The notes beneath the pieces were generated by a model. That model searched no databases. It was not told the origin of the DNA and worked only from the letters and a program-made list of their open reading frames with translations. A DNA stretch of 64,000 nucleotides from Aquarana catesbeiana (Eukaryota; Chordata; Amphibia; Anura; Ranidae): the NCBI RefSeq assembly GCF_042186555.1, contig NC_133334.1, forward strand, positions 206,594,442 to 206,658,441, in the 5' to 3' direction. Positions 52,691-63,922 of this stretch are shown here, piece after piece. A program made the translations under genes and the position numbers. How positions within the stretch are numbered: position 1 is the first letter of the stretch; each line of letters opens with the position of its first letter.

Positions 52691-53839
52691 ATATTTACGG
52701 ATGTGGCTATCCTATTTTCATTCCTCAAAACCAGTATTTGGTTTATTGTGTTCCCAAAACAGGGTCTGATTGTCCGGTGGTTTTAAAGAGATTTGGGTGG
52801 GAGAAGCCTCTACCCCGTCCCCATTCTTTCCTGACTGATGCCCTAAGCTTGATGGTCCTGCCTGCTCCTTGGACAAATACTTTGGCTGTGCTGACCATAT
52901 CTCTGCCTGTACTAACTATGGACAGTATTCCTGCCTGCTGCCTGTTTTGCTGTTGCTGTCCACGTTCCTGCCTGGACCGATGCTCTCCTCTGGACCACTG
53001 CACTACTAAAACCGCAGGTAATCTTTCCTTTACCCTTTGCTCAGCGGAATGTATTTTGGTTTGTAATTGGTATGTACAGTACATGCTATGTGTTAGAAAT
53101 ATGAAGGGCCTTCAGCAATGTGATAGGTTGGCAGGCATTTGTGTGCGATTTATGCTCCTAGAATGCCTGACAGTGCTATTTGGATGTTGGGCCTCTGTAT
53201 GTGGCCAGGCTATGGAAAAGTCTCACACGTGTGGTATCGCGATACTCAGAAGTAGCAGAATGTATTTTGGGGTGTTATTACAAGTATGCATGTGTTGTGT
53301 GAGAGAAATAACTTGTTATGACAATTTTGTGTAAAATAAATAAATACATTTCTTAATTTTCCTAAGAATTGTGGGAAAAAATTACAACTTCAAAAAACTC
53401 ACCATGCCTCTTACTAAATACCTTGGGATGTCTGTTTTCCAAAAAGAGGTGATCAATTTTCAATGATTTGCACCATAGCTTGTAGACTCTCTAACTTTCA
53501 CAGAGACCTAATAATATACACTAATTTGGGTTATTTTTAGTAAAGATATGTAGCCGTATACATTTTGGCCCAAATTTATGACAAAAAATGACTTATTTGC
53601 AAAATTTTACAATAGAAACTAAAAAAAAAAGTTTTTTCCACAAAAAAAAAGCTAATATTGCAAAAAATAAAAAACCAAGTGGTGATTACCACCAAAAGAA
53701 AGCTCTGTTTTGAGAAAAAAATGATAAAAATTTTGTTTGGGTACAGTGTAGCATGACTGAGTAATTGTCAAAGTGTGAGAGCGCTGAAAGCTAAAAATTG
53801 GTCTGGGCAGGAAGGGTGTATAAATGTCCTGTATTGAAG
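52691..53839 (+). mobile_element. piggyBac-type repeat, 3' half to right end
   Basis: Continues the piggyBac sequence after the PLE-like insertion and ends GAAGTGGTTAA at 53829-53839, the TTAA-terminated inverse of the left end at 30588. Contains the same interior motif (CTCACCATGCCTCTTACTAA at about 53399) as the palindrome at 34517-35557. No coding. Confidence 0.6.
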
Positions 53840-53844
53840 TGGTT

Positions 53845-54345
53845 AAATATCATGTCTGGGGCTGTCTATAGTATGCCTGTAAAGTGGCGCAGTTTTCCCG
53901 TGTTTAGAACAGCAAAATGACATTTCTAAACAAAAAAGTAATTCAAAACTTATCGCGGCTGTAATGAATTGTCGGGTCTCGGCAAATAGATAAAACTCAT
54001 TGAAAAAAAAATGGCATGGGGCCCTTGTCCCCATCAACACGGGGACAAGGTGCTTTGTGGTCATACCTGGTACGGTTCCGGGGGGGGGGGGGGGGGCGCT
54101 CTCACCCCCCCCTCGTCTTCTCCTGTGGCCTGTCAGGTTGCGTGCTCGGATAAGGGTCTGGCATGGATTTTGGGGGGCACCCGCACACTTTTTTTTTAAT
54201 TTTTTTTTTTTTTTTTTTTTCGGAGTTTACCTTAATATTCATACCAGACCCAAAGGGCCTGGTAATGGACTGGGGGGGACCCAACAATTCATTACAGCTG
54301 CAATCAGTTTTAAATGACAATTTTTTTTTCCTTTTTAGAAATGTC
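53845..54345 (-). repeat. Partial hAT-like foldback
   Basis: GTCTATAGTATGCCTGTAAA and the CGTGTTTAGAACAGCAAAAT segment match 43160-43240. The GGTTGCGTGCTCGGATAAGG block matches 44680-44700. Both arm types are present but internally rearranged and shortened. Confidence 0.65.
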
Positions 54346-55306
54346 ATTTCCAAAGTAACTGGCGGTAAGTCAGGTCTAATTCCATCAGACAGGAAACCCA
54401 AACTCCAGAGGGATCTTCAGACGCAATCTTCCAGATAAGTACAGAGAGGCCAGATCCTACGGGCCAGGTAGGGAATTCAAGAGAAACTGGAAGAGGGATC
54501 TTCTTCTCTACTGGGCCTCCAAAAATCCAACTTGTCTTCAGGGGCTGACCGGCTAAAGTCTTTTTTGAGGGCCCCTAGCCCAGCCTGTGGTGGTAAGGGC
54601 CAGGCTCACACTACACACAGGTGTGGGTGGAGCATGTGTAAGATCCTTGGGTGGTGTCCACTGTTTTGTTCGGCCCCCCGTGGCAGTTCAAGGGGAAACC
54701 CCCAAGCGATCATTTCTGATCAACCAGGCTTCTCTCAGATCAGAGGAGATAATGGTCCAATACATCATAGACCTTCTTCAAAATCATGTTCTCTCAGAAG
54801 TGCCAATATCTCAGCAGGGCAGAGGTTTCAATTCCCGTTTGTTCCCAGTAAGGGAAAAAAAAACAGGGGATCTTTGCCGGTAATATACCTAAAAGGCCTC
54901 AACAAGAGCATTTGTCTTGACACCAAGATGGAGAGCCTACAATCAATACTGCTGTCAATACATCTCAGTGACCGGATGCTGTCTGTAGACTTCTCCAATG
55001 CATATCTTCACGTGCTGATTTCATCCCGCTTTACAGAAGTACTAGCGCTTCACCATCAATCAAAAGCACTTTCAGTTTCGAAGCCCAGCTTTCCGGATTT
55101 CAATGGGCATCAGAAACTTTACGAAGGTTCTGCTTCCAGTTATTGAGCTCATGAGGAAGAAGGGGCTTAGGGTCCACCATTATTTGGAAGATATTTGGCT
55201 GCTTGCCAGCAGCAGGGATATTCTGGTGCAACATCAGAAACTCCTATTCTACACCCTTCAGACCTTTTGGGTGGATAATATACTAGAAGAAGAGCAACTT
55301 ATGTAA
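54346..55306 (+). pseudogene. Second DIRS fragment: pre-RT region and RT
   Basis: Reads into the DIRS RT: QRFQFPFVPSKGKKNRGSLP, VIYLKGLNKSICLDTKMESL and LSVDFSNAYLHVLISSRFTE (Asp of motif A), then in another frame VIELMRKKGLRVHHYLEDIW, where the YxDD motif is YLED. A non-autonomous or broken copy. Frame changes lie near 54660, 54880 and 55100. It is the same orientation as the DIRS remains at 47.1-49.5 kb. The two may be parts of one element separated by later insertions, or independent copies. Both contain RT, which favours independent copies. Confidence 0.85.
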
Positions 55307-55689
55307 CAAAATTGTGTCCAAAATAAATATTTGAACACTAATATCGCTTATATATTCTGAAAATCTTTCAAACTTGATACACAGTCCACTTTTGACAAAA
55401 TAGGCAGCCAAAATGTGAGAAAGATTAAGGAAAATCTGCTCCAAAAGAGAAATGTTAAAGGTAAATATTAATTACTCCAGATGATTAACCATCACCGCAA
55501 CGCTTGAATGACAATCCCCCAAAAGAAATTTACTTACCAGATATTACTGGATTTATTGAATATCTCTGGGTATGTTATCAGCAAGACTCTGTGAATCTTC
55601 ATCCAATATTAGTGGGAAGGTGTGTGGATGTCAGGTGGCTAAAATCAGCAATCGCTGCATCTTTCCATCTTGTACATTGCTCGTGACAA
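55307..55689. other. Unassigned AT-rich stretch
   Basis: No recognisable gene or repeat. Confidence 0.35.
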
Positions 55690-56826
55690 GCAAGAAAATA
55701 AGGGTGCACATAGCGTAATCCAATTTTCCAAAAGGTATGTTTATTTAAAAAACCCTCATAGATGTACAATTACATAAGTTAAAAGCATAAGTAAAATGTA
55801 TACTTGTGAAGTCGCTCCCTCCTGATGTACCTCTTCACCGCTACAGCGGTGATCCCGGGTAAGGTAAACTGGAGAGCCGACAGCTTGATTCAATGGCATG
55901 GGTTGCTGCGTGATCAGGTCCTGAGTAGTTTCCTCATTGCTTTCGTCAGAGGGCATGTGTAAGATCCTTGGGTACTGTCAGCAGTAACTATGCCAGTCAG
56001 ATCCTGTCTAGGCATCCTAGGGATATAGTGGCAAAAAAAACAGAAGTGATCAGGTACCTGCTATGGAGACCTATGTCAGGAAAATTGATAACGGTTCTGT
56101 GGATCTTAGCTGCTGGAAATAACTGCTTGGAGGAGGTGTGATGAAAGGGCTGCAACAAGAAGTTCCATAAAGTGCTTAGACCCAGGTGTATTGTTCAGTG
56201 TGGATATGAGAGGGCACATTAGTCTCTCAAATTTGAATATAGCTACCAGCCTCTTAAAAGTTCCATGGGTAAAAGTGGTTTATTGAAACATCAATGGTAA
56301 AAAATTACATGAAGTCTGCAAACCCAGAAAACCAGTCTCTGCCCACATGACCTAGTGGCTGAAAAACCATGCCTGTCCTCAGATGGAAGGGTCCTGGATG
56401 TGTCTCTACCCGTGCCAGTGATGCCGTGGGTGTTTGTGGCTATTGGATCTGAAGGCAGGGTAGGTGCCGTCCCAGGGATGGTGTGTAGTCAGCTGGGGGC
56501 TGTGCGAATCTCCCCACGGTAGTTACATGCAGGGGCAGAGACGCACAATGATGTCACTCGCGCAGGAGGACATAGCAATTGCCAAAGGAAGACGTGGAGG
56601 GAATGACTGAGGCAGTTCATGAATGTGGACCCATAATCGTGATGACATGTTTAATGCTCCTGCGCCCTTTTCAAGTCATGTGACGGGACAGACCAATGGG
56701 GATTAAGCAAAAAAAAGGAAACTGGCTTGGGAGTGGGATGTGTGATGGGCTGTAGACACACCTTTTGATCCTTCCCTCCAGGATTACACCCCGTTAAATT
56801 GCCAATTCTCTATACAATGAGTTATA
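55690..56826. repeat. PLE-like tail repeats flanking gypsy element C
   Basis: Non-coding. Contains a weak hammerhead-like core (minus strand CUGACGA at 55943-55949 and GAAAC at 55928-55932 with CCU/AGG flanks) and a second relic near 56650-56690 (CUUGAAAAGGGCGC ... UAAACAUGUC on minus). The motif CATGTGTAAGATCCTTGGGT at 55955 is shared with the DIRS fragment at 54633, so part of this block is DIRS-derived. Confidence 0.4.
55920..55952 (-). ncRNA. Weak hammerhead-like motif J
   Basis: Box 1 CUGACGA and box 2 GAAAC are intact on the minus strand with CCU/AGG stem I, but no stem II can be drawn. Listed only as a relic. Confidence 0.2.
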
Positions 56827-57732
56827 TGGTCACGTACCTGGTGAAGATCAAACTGGAGAGGGGGCTTCTCTTGCATCTCCTGTCCGACACCCCTAGTAGT
56901 GATGACAGGGAGCGAAGGACACAGAGTGGCACGAGGGCCGATGTAGCTGTTGGCATTGGCTGGGCCTTGGCAGGAACCAGGTGGCTGTAGAGCGCTGGAC
57001 ATGCTCTGAGAACTGGAGCTCCGAATCGCTGGGTCAGCAGACGGAGGCGTAGCCAGGACGAAAGCCAGGAGGTCATTAACAGCAGGACAGAGCAGGTACC
57101 GAGACCAGAGGCAGAGACAGGATACAAGCTGGGTTCAGTACACAGACGGGCAGCAAGGTACAGGAACATCAGGCAGAAGTGGAGTCAAATGCGAGCCTGG
57201 ATCAGGTAGGCAGGCGGAAGTTAAGGAGAAGGTTCAGGTATAGCCGGGTCAAAACACAGGTAACTGGAATGGATCAGGTAAGCAGGCCTTTAACATGATT
57301 AGCTATGTGTTGCTAATGCGAGATCATTATACTTCCTCCTTTTGCGATCCACCGGTCAGCCCAAACGAGGCTTGATACGCGGCGTCATGATGTCATCACG
57401 ACTCTGAGCGACGCACGGCCTTATTCCTATCTAGACAGCGGCATACCTACAAGAACAAGGCTTGATACGTGGCGTCATGACTCTGAGCGAGGCACGGCTT
57501 CTTTCCTATCTAGACAGTGGTATACCTACAAGCAGGAGACGCACGCGATGTGTTGCCAAAGCGACGCACACATTTGCGCTCCACCAACTTTACCATAACG
57601 AGGCCTGTAACGCACGCGACCGGCGCCATCTTCCCGATACCCGGAAGTGGCGTGTTATTTTCAGCGTCATAGATTGGAGCCACATTTGAGCATGGGGGTC
57701 CCTCACCATATATAAGGGGCAGTGTATGAAGT

Positions 57733-57791
57733 GGTGCAGTATCCCAGATGATGTCTGGTAGGACGAAACGCGTCAAACGCTTGCTGACACC
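57733..57791 (+). ncRNA. Hammerhead-like motif I
   Basis: Stem I GGUGCAG with distal partner CUGACACC, box 1 CAGAUGA (U4 changed to A), spacer U, stem II GUC/GAC, box 2 GAAAC, GCGUC triplet. Stem I has an internal loop next to the core. Probably inactive because of the U4 change. Confidence 0.4.
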
Positions 57792-57884
57792 ACTACACTG
57801 CCATTTTTACTCTCTCTCAGCGCTGTTTTTTATCTTCACAAATGTGAGTGTTTTACTTTAATAAATACGCTTCATAGCTTTTTT

Positions 57885-59290
57885 TATACAGTATCACGCT
57901 ATGTGCTTTTATACTTTTTCTTTATATGCTGTGGATACTTGATTGGATTTGTCTTCATCATATATACCCTCCACAAGTACCTTGGCTATTCTCATTCCGT
58001 CTCCAGGGATCTACAGCTATACAAGCTCAATAGGGCTGAGCGGTATCATCGTGCCACCTCCCACTGTCGCTGTACATCTAACAGGACGAGCTACCTGTGG
58101 TCATCCGGCCGGTGCCACAGTCTGTTCTTCCATTGATGATGCTGATTGTCTTACTTACATGTGAGTGTTTACATTTTTTTCTACAATAAATTGCCATCTG
58201 ATTTTACACTATGGGAGCCCTCCCTTTCTTTTCTCCTATGATGACATTACTTTGCTGAGGGCTGAGCCCCCTTCCTGTGGACCCATCCATCTCCATCCCA
58301 GCACCTGATGCCCCATCCAGTTTCCATTTCCATTTCCATCTCTGCTCCTAGAAAGTCCGGACTACTAGGATCTCAAAAGCCCTTTTAGACCCTCTGTAAC
58401 GGGGGGTCATGGGGTTCTGGTAAGCGGCCAGGCTCTTACTGTTGGTGGTGGTCCTACACTTCCGAGGCTCCATGCGGTTGAAAGACCCATGATTGCTATC
58501 CCACCTTTTTTTGGGTTCTTCTTATGGACTATTTTTTAACTATTCACAATGATTTTCTAATATATTTATTTTGCTTGGACTTTATTTTTTACATTTGTTT
58601 GCACTGATTTGTGATATATTATTGCACATATAGTTTATGTATTCACTAGCACTGGTTGTATTTAGTGCTTTTTGTGTGACTATGCGGCCACACATTCACT
58701 ATTTTATATAGCGCGAATCATCCAATTTTTTCATACAAGCTCAAGACACAGTGGGTGTACACCCATCCGTGTCCATTTGGTAAGCCCCCCACTTTTACTT
58801 ATGGTGGTGGACCTACTATCAACACTTGAATATTTTGTCATTTACACTTCTGGGTGTCTAATATTTTTTACATTTCACCGGTTAACTCATGGATCTGTTT
58901 ATATACAATTATTTGTGCTAACATTTGCCTCAAGGCTACCCACGCAGTATTACGCTATGTACTTTCATGTTTTTCCCTTACACGCTGGTGACACCTGATT
59001 GGATTTGCCTTCATCGTGTATACCCTCTACAAGCATTTTTTGCTACTCCTGTTCCGTCTTCAGGAATCTACAGCCATACAAGCCTTATTGACACAGTGAG
59101 TGTATACCCATCTGTGTCCACTTCTTCCGGTAACCCCCCCCCATTTTCAATTACGGTGGTGGATCTACTATCAACACTTGATTATCATATTATTTACACT
59201 TTAAGGCGTATAACATTTTTTAATTCACTCGATATTTTATGGACTTCTATATGTACGATCATTCACGCTAATCCGTGGACTATTTAACAT
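57885..59290. repeat. Repeated modules in the PLE-like tail
   Basis: A module containing CTGATTGGATTTG.CTTCATC and ATACCCTCYACAAG occurs at 57945 and 58997. A second one, with GTGTACACCCATCCGTGTCC then GGTGGTGGACCTACTATCAA, occurs at 58754 and 59102 (about 348 apart), with a partial form at 58410. They point to internal tandem duplication. Confidence 0.75.
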
Positions 59291-59726
59291 ATACATATCT
59301 TGTTTAGATATATGGACTCATTTATACAGACATTTTTTTTAGGTATACATCCTATACGGATGCTTTAGAGGTCTAACTCCTAACCTATTTCTGTCTCTAG
59401 ATTAATTTGTTTTTCACACACATGTAATTATATGTACCTTGAGATATTGCATATCACATATTCATGTTTAATACTTTTAGCTTAGCGCTGCATTTGTTCC
59501 TTTCATCATTTATGCAGGCACTAGCTGAAAGACCACTCAGTAAAGTTCATGTGTCAGTGCTCAGTTTAAATGGGCTACTTGGCGTCCAAACGTGTGCGCA
59601 TTAGCGCATGCCTGTGTGCGCACATTAGCACGCGCCTGTGCATGCCCGCGCATGCACCCATACAAGTCCTTCTTTATACTGGTGTGCCCATACTGGTGCG
59701 TGTCTATTAGCCGGACTTCTCGTACA

Positions 59727-59737
59727 TTGCCCCCCTC
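59727..59737 (-). promoter_or_regulatory. Polypurine tract of element C
   Basis: Minus-strand GAGGGGGGCAA directly abuts the 3' LTR. Confidence 0.75.
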
Positions 59738-61190
59738 AATGGATGCCCATCTGTAACCTCTTCTCTAGGTGGGCTTTGAAGAATGCCTGTATCAGTTCTT
59801 TGGCATGAAGATTGGTCTCTGGTTCCCAAGAGTTGTCTTCAAGCCCGTAGCCCTTCCACTTAAGAACTGGATTATGTTCCTTCTCTTCCTACAATCCACA
59901 ATTGTTTCGACCTTGTATTCCTTGTTGCCGTTGATAATAGTAGGTGTGGGTGGACCTGACTCACGGCCAGGAAAAGTATCTGCCCTTGCGGTCTTTAGTA
60001 GGGAGACGTGGAAGACGGGATGAATCCTGTAAGTCTCTGGGAGCGAGAGTTCATAGGCAGCCGGATTAATCTGTCTTTTGACAGGAAAAGGGCCAATGTA
60101 TCTTCTTTGAGGGGCATGACAACCTTAAGTTGGCTGTGGATAACCAGACCTTGTCTCCTACTTGAAGTGTTGGGTCAACTCCTTTTCCTGTCAAAAATTT
60201 TTTTTTGTTGTGCTTTGGAATTGGCCTCTTGCAATATTTTGTTGTTTGACTGAAGCATACTTATCCTATCCTGGACTGCAGGAACCGAGGAGTCAGGCAT
60301 AATGTCGGGCAAGAAAGTTGGAAAGTAACCGTAATTTGCAAAAAACAGGGCTTGTCCCGTGGCCGAGTGAACGGCGGCATTGTAGGCGAATTCTGCCAGG
60401 GGTGAAAGATGCCCAGTAATCCTGGGCAAAGGATGAGAAACACTGAAGGTATTGTTCCAAGGTTTGGTTTGGGCTCTCGGTCTGGCGGTGATAGGCTGAT
60501 AAGAAGCAGATCTCTATCTTAAACATCTTGCACAGGTCTCTCCAGAATTTTGATGTAAACTGTAACCCCCGGTCGGAGGTAATACTGCTGGGTATGCCAT
60601 GGAGTCTCACCACTTCCTTGACGAAAGCACAAGTGGTCTCTGTAGCAGATGGGGTTCCTAACATGGGAACGAAATGGGCCATTTTAGTTGGTCTATCCAT
60701 GATCACAAAGATTGTGTGGAAGCTTGACGATGAAATACATACTGATCATCTCCCAGGGTCTCTTGGGAATGGGCAATGGCCTTAACAGGCCCCAGGCTTT
60801 GGTTTTATCAGTCTTGTTTCTGTTGCAGACCCCATGGGTACTGACATAATCCTTACCATCAGATCTTAGATTGGGCTACTAGAAGGTCCGCTGTACAAGC
60901 TCCACAGTCTTGGTTACCCCAAAATGTCCCACCCTGGGGTGGTCGTGGCACAGGCTGAGGATCTTGGGCGTAAGCTTGTGGGTACAAATACCTTTTGGTT
61001 GTGCAAGAATAGTCCCTCCTGTTTCTGGAAACAGACACCTGGTGGTAGAGCATCCCTTGTGGATGCCTGCTTAAGTTGGGTGATTTAGGTCTGCTTGTAC
61101 AGTAGCAACAGAAAACTTTGAGCTGGCAGGATGGTGTCTGTCTGGTGGTGTCCTTCCTCTTCTGGATACATGCATGATAACGCGTCGAGC
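59738..61190 (-). pseudogene. Integrase with chromodomain, element C
   Basis: H2C2 motif CHDHPRVGHFGVTKTVELV near 60930, catalytic core KMAHFVPMLGTPSATETTCA, SSITSDRGLQFTSKFW (second Asp), LSAYHRQTESPNQTLEQYLQ (Glu region, QTNGQTER reduced to QTESP), and SPLAEFAYNAAVHSATGQAL. The chromodomain is EYKVETIVDCRKRRNIIQFL then, one frame over, KWKGYGLEDNSWEPETNLHA, ending shortly before the polypurine tract. Frameshifts near 59865, 60175-60430, 60700 and 60850 disable it. Deletion in the Glu region makes it doubly dead. Confidence 0.9.
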
Positions 61191-63000
61191 TTGCCATTCT
61201 TGGAACCCGGTCTGAAGGTTAATATGGAAGGAGAAACGGGAAAAGAACAACGCCCACCTGGCTTGGTGTGGCCTTAGTCGTTTAGCAGTTCTCAGATATT
61301 TGAGATTTTTGTGATCGGTAGAGATCAAAATGGGGTGCGCAGCTCCTTCTAGTAGGTAACGCCACTCTTCTAGGGCTGTTTTTATGGCTAATAGTTCTCG
61401 TCACCCACATCATAGTTCTTCTCTGCGGGACTGAGTTTCCTCGAGGAGAAGGCGATGGGATGCAACAGGGACTTTGTTCCTCATCCCTGGGACAGGATGG
61501 CTCCCACGGCATTTTCTATTTTATGTTACCTCTAGGACATAAGGTGATGCAGAGTCTGGGTGCTGCAGAATAGGTGCTGAGGTGAACAGAGTCTTTAACT
61601 GGTCAAAGGCTGCTTGTGCTACAGGTGTCCATGAAAAATGGGTATTCTGCCCTGTAAACTGGATGATAGGAGAGATGATGGCAGAAATTTTTAATACATT
61701 TGCAATAGAAATTGGCAAATCCTATGAATCTGTGTGCTCTTCCTGTCTGTGAGAGTGGGCCATTCGAGAATGGATTTAACTTTTTGAGGATCCATGGAGA
61801 TGCCTGTGGTGGAAATAAGCCCTAGGAACTGAATTGTCTTTCTTTCGAATTTTCATTTTGCAGCTTTTGCTAATAGTCCATGATCTTTTAGCCGGCCGAG
61901 AACTTTCTTCACATGCTCACGGTGTGCAGAAAGGGAATTGGAGAAAATCAGGATGAAGTCTAAGTAGACAATCATGAACAGATCAAGAAAATCTCTAAAA
62001 ATGTCATTGACAAAATGCTGAAATGTTGCAGGAGCATTGCACAACCCGAAAGGCATGACGAGATACTCGTAGTGTCCAAATCTAGTGCAGAAAGCAGTCT
62101 TCCATTCATCCCCTTTGCGGATCTGAACTAAGTTTTATAAGCACCCCGCCCCGTAAGTCAAGTTTTGTGAATACTGTGGACGCCTTGAAGCGCTGGAACA
62201 GTTCCGTAACCAGAGGCAAAGGATATCTGTTTTTGATTGATGTGATTTTATTTAATTCCCTGTAGTCAACACAGGGGCGCAGGGTATGGTCCTTTTTATT
62301 TTTCTACGAAAAAGATTCCAGCACCTGCGGGGGACGTGGAAGGCCGAATAAAACCCTTTTCCAAGTTTCCATCAATATACTGACATAGTACTTTGAGTTC
62401 TAGTTCGGAGAGAGGAAAGATGCGCCCAAAAGAGATTTCTGCACCTGGCAACAGTTCAATTGGGCAGTCTTGCAGGCAGTGAGGTGGTAGGATGCCTGCT
62501 TTCCATTTATCAAAAACTTCCAGATATTCATGATGGGCAGCTGGTATGAGTTGTGACACAGGAGAGTCAATATGTACCCCAAGTAGACAGATGAGAAGGT
62601 CAGTTCTCCTGATTCCCAGTTTATCTGCAGATTGTGGGTTTGCAACCAGGGGGTGCCCAGGATAACAGGAAATGGAGGGGAAGGAATAATGTCCAAGCGC
62701 AAGTATTCCCGATGACCGGTATCTGATACAGCCAGTAGTGGATAAGTCTCATGCGTTATAGGCCCAGACCTGAGACGGGATCCATTGGCCAGATGGATGG
62801 ACAACAGGCGAGTCTTTGCTTGCAAAGGGATTTGATGGCGTAAGGCAAATTCTTTGTCTATAAAACGGCTGCAAGTTCCAGAGTCGATTATGGTTGACAC
62901 TTGGATGACTTTTCCGGGAATCTGAAGTGACAGGGACAAGGTGATATGTGCAGCTCTACTCCCTATGGAGCAGTTGGCAATTTAGGTAGAGGATGTGGTC
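61191..63000 (-). pseudogene. Protease, reverse transcriptase and RNase H, element C
   Basis: Protease VSTIIDSGTCSRFIDKEFAL and ILGTPWLQTHNLQINW. RT: GFIRPSTSPAGAGIFFVEK, VMPFGLCNAPATFQHFVND-type sequence at 61990-62056, and VYLDFILIFSNS, in which the second Asp of YLDD is Phe (TTC). RNase H/connection: APILQHPDSASPYVLEVT and STDHKNLKYLRTAKRLRPHQ. Breaks include frame changes near 62450-62560, 62290, 62130, 61850, 61740 and 61500. Homologous to 15500-17342. Confidence 0.91.
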
Positions 63001-63907
63001 CTGGTTCCAGTAGGCCTCACAGGGCAATTTTGAAGATAATCTCCTGCTACCCCACAGTATAGACACAAATCCTCTGGTCATCGTCGCAACTTTTCCTCAC
63101 TAGAGAGTGGTGAATGTAAAAGTCCGCGTTACATGGGGTATACCTGCCGATTCTTTGGGGAAACGGAGTTCCCAGCTTTTTCTGCCCTCCTCTCTCTGAA
63201 CCTCCGATGAAGCTGGATGGTAAGGTTAACAAGGTCTTCAAGGGAACTGGGAACCCCCACACGAGCGAGCTCATCCTTAAGGTCTTCGGACAGGCCAAGA
63301 CGAAATTGGTGCCGTAAGGCTGCATCATTCCAGCCTGTATCAAAGGCCCACAGGCCGAATTCTGCCACATAGTCCTCAGCGGGTCGATGACCCTGGCGTA
63401 GAGCGTGAAGGGTTGACTCTGCAGTGGTTGTGTGCTGGGGGTCATCGTAGAGCTGAGCCATTGCTTCGAAAAACGAAGAGAGGGCGTTCAAGATTGCGCT
63501 GTTCTGTTCCGGAAGCTGATGAGCCCAAGACTGTGAGTCTCCGAGAAGTAGGGATATGACAAACCCCACCTTGGTGGTTTCTAGTGAGAAGGTTCTTGGC
63601 TGTAGAGCAAAGTAAAGCTCGCAAGAGTTCTTAAATACATGGAACTTGTGCCGGTCGCCAGTGAATCGCTCTGGTACAGGAACTCGAGGCTCAGGTGGAG
63701 GCATAGTTTCTCAGGGTATGAAAAAAGTCTGTTCAGACAAGGGGCAGCCAGGTGCGGTAGCAGGTGCAGAAGTTGCCAAGGTAGGACCCATGGGTTGAAT
63801 GCGATTCTCCAGCTGCTGGTAGCTCTCTTGCAGACTGCCTGGGTGAGAAATGCAAGTTGCAAACATAGCGCCTCCAGAGGTGAAGCCCCTCCCTCGATCT
63901 CCGACAT
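63001..63907 (-). pseudogene. Gag with altered zinc knuckle, element C
   Basis: ATG at 63907, 15 bases inside the LTR: MSEIEGGASPLEALCLQLAF. The core starts EPRVPVPERFTGDRHKFHVF and runs through FALQPRTFSLETTKVGFVIS, HRPAEDYVAEFGLWAFDTGW and RLGLSEDLKDELARVGVPSS. The knuckle reads CLYCGVAGDYLQNCPV: the zinc-binding His is Asp. Frame changes lie near 63710-63860 and a stop at 63129. Segment 63129-63704 is open for 191 codons and is the best preserved Gag in the window. Confidence 0.91.
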
Positions 63908-63910
63908 CTG

Positions 63911-63922
63911 GCTGAGTGGTAC
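63911..63922 (-). promoter_or_regulatory. Self-priming primer-binding site, element C
   Basis: Minus strand GTACCACTCAGC directly after the LTR. ACCACTCAG is perfectly complementary (9 nt) to CTGAGTGGT at 59532-59540 (minus) in the LTR, which starts about 31 bases after the GTTTAAAT box. Different sequence from elements A and B, same relation. Confidence 0.75.

Larger units (their letters stand above)
57288..59513 (+). mobile_element. PLE-like tail insertion in the element C LTR
   Basis: About 2.2 kb flanked by GCAGGC (57282-57287 and 59514-59519). It begins with two tandem GC-rich units of about 90 bases (CTTGATACGCGGCGTCATGA at 57371 and CTTGATACGTGGCGTCATGA at 57459), followed by hammerhead-like motif I, AATAAA, TACACTATGGGAGCCCT (58207) and repeated modules. 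No protein coding. Structure parallels the insertion at 13303-19880. Confidence 0.65.
56827..59726 (-). repeat. 3' LTR of element C, split
   Basis: Two parts, 56827-57287 and about 59514-59726, total roughly 675 bp, starting GGTCACGTACCTGGTG and ending TTCTCGTACA. The first 75 bases match the 5' LTR beginning at 63923. The TATA-like box is GTTTAAAT at 59564-59571, with the predicted transcript start near 59540 (minus strand). Confidence 0.88.

Noticed and set aside
56640..56695. Additional hammerhead at about 56650-56690
   Set aside because: UAAACAUGUC and CUUGAAAA resemble motif F parts, but no stem II and box 1 is too far from consensus; noted only as a relic.
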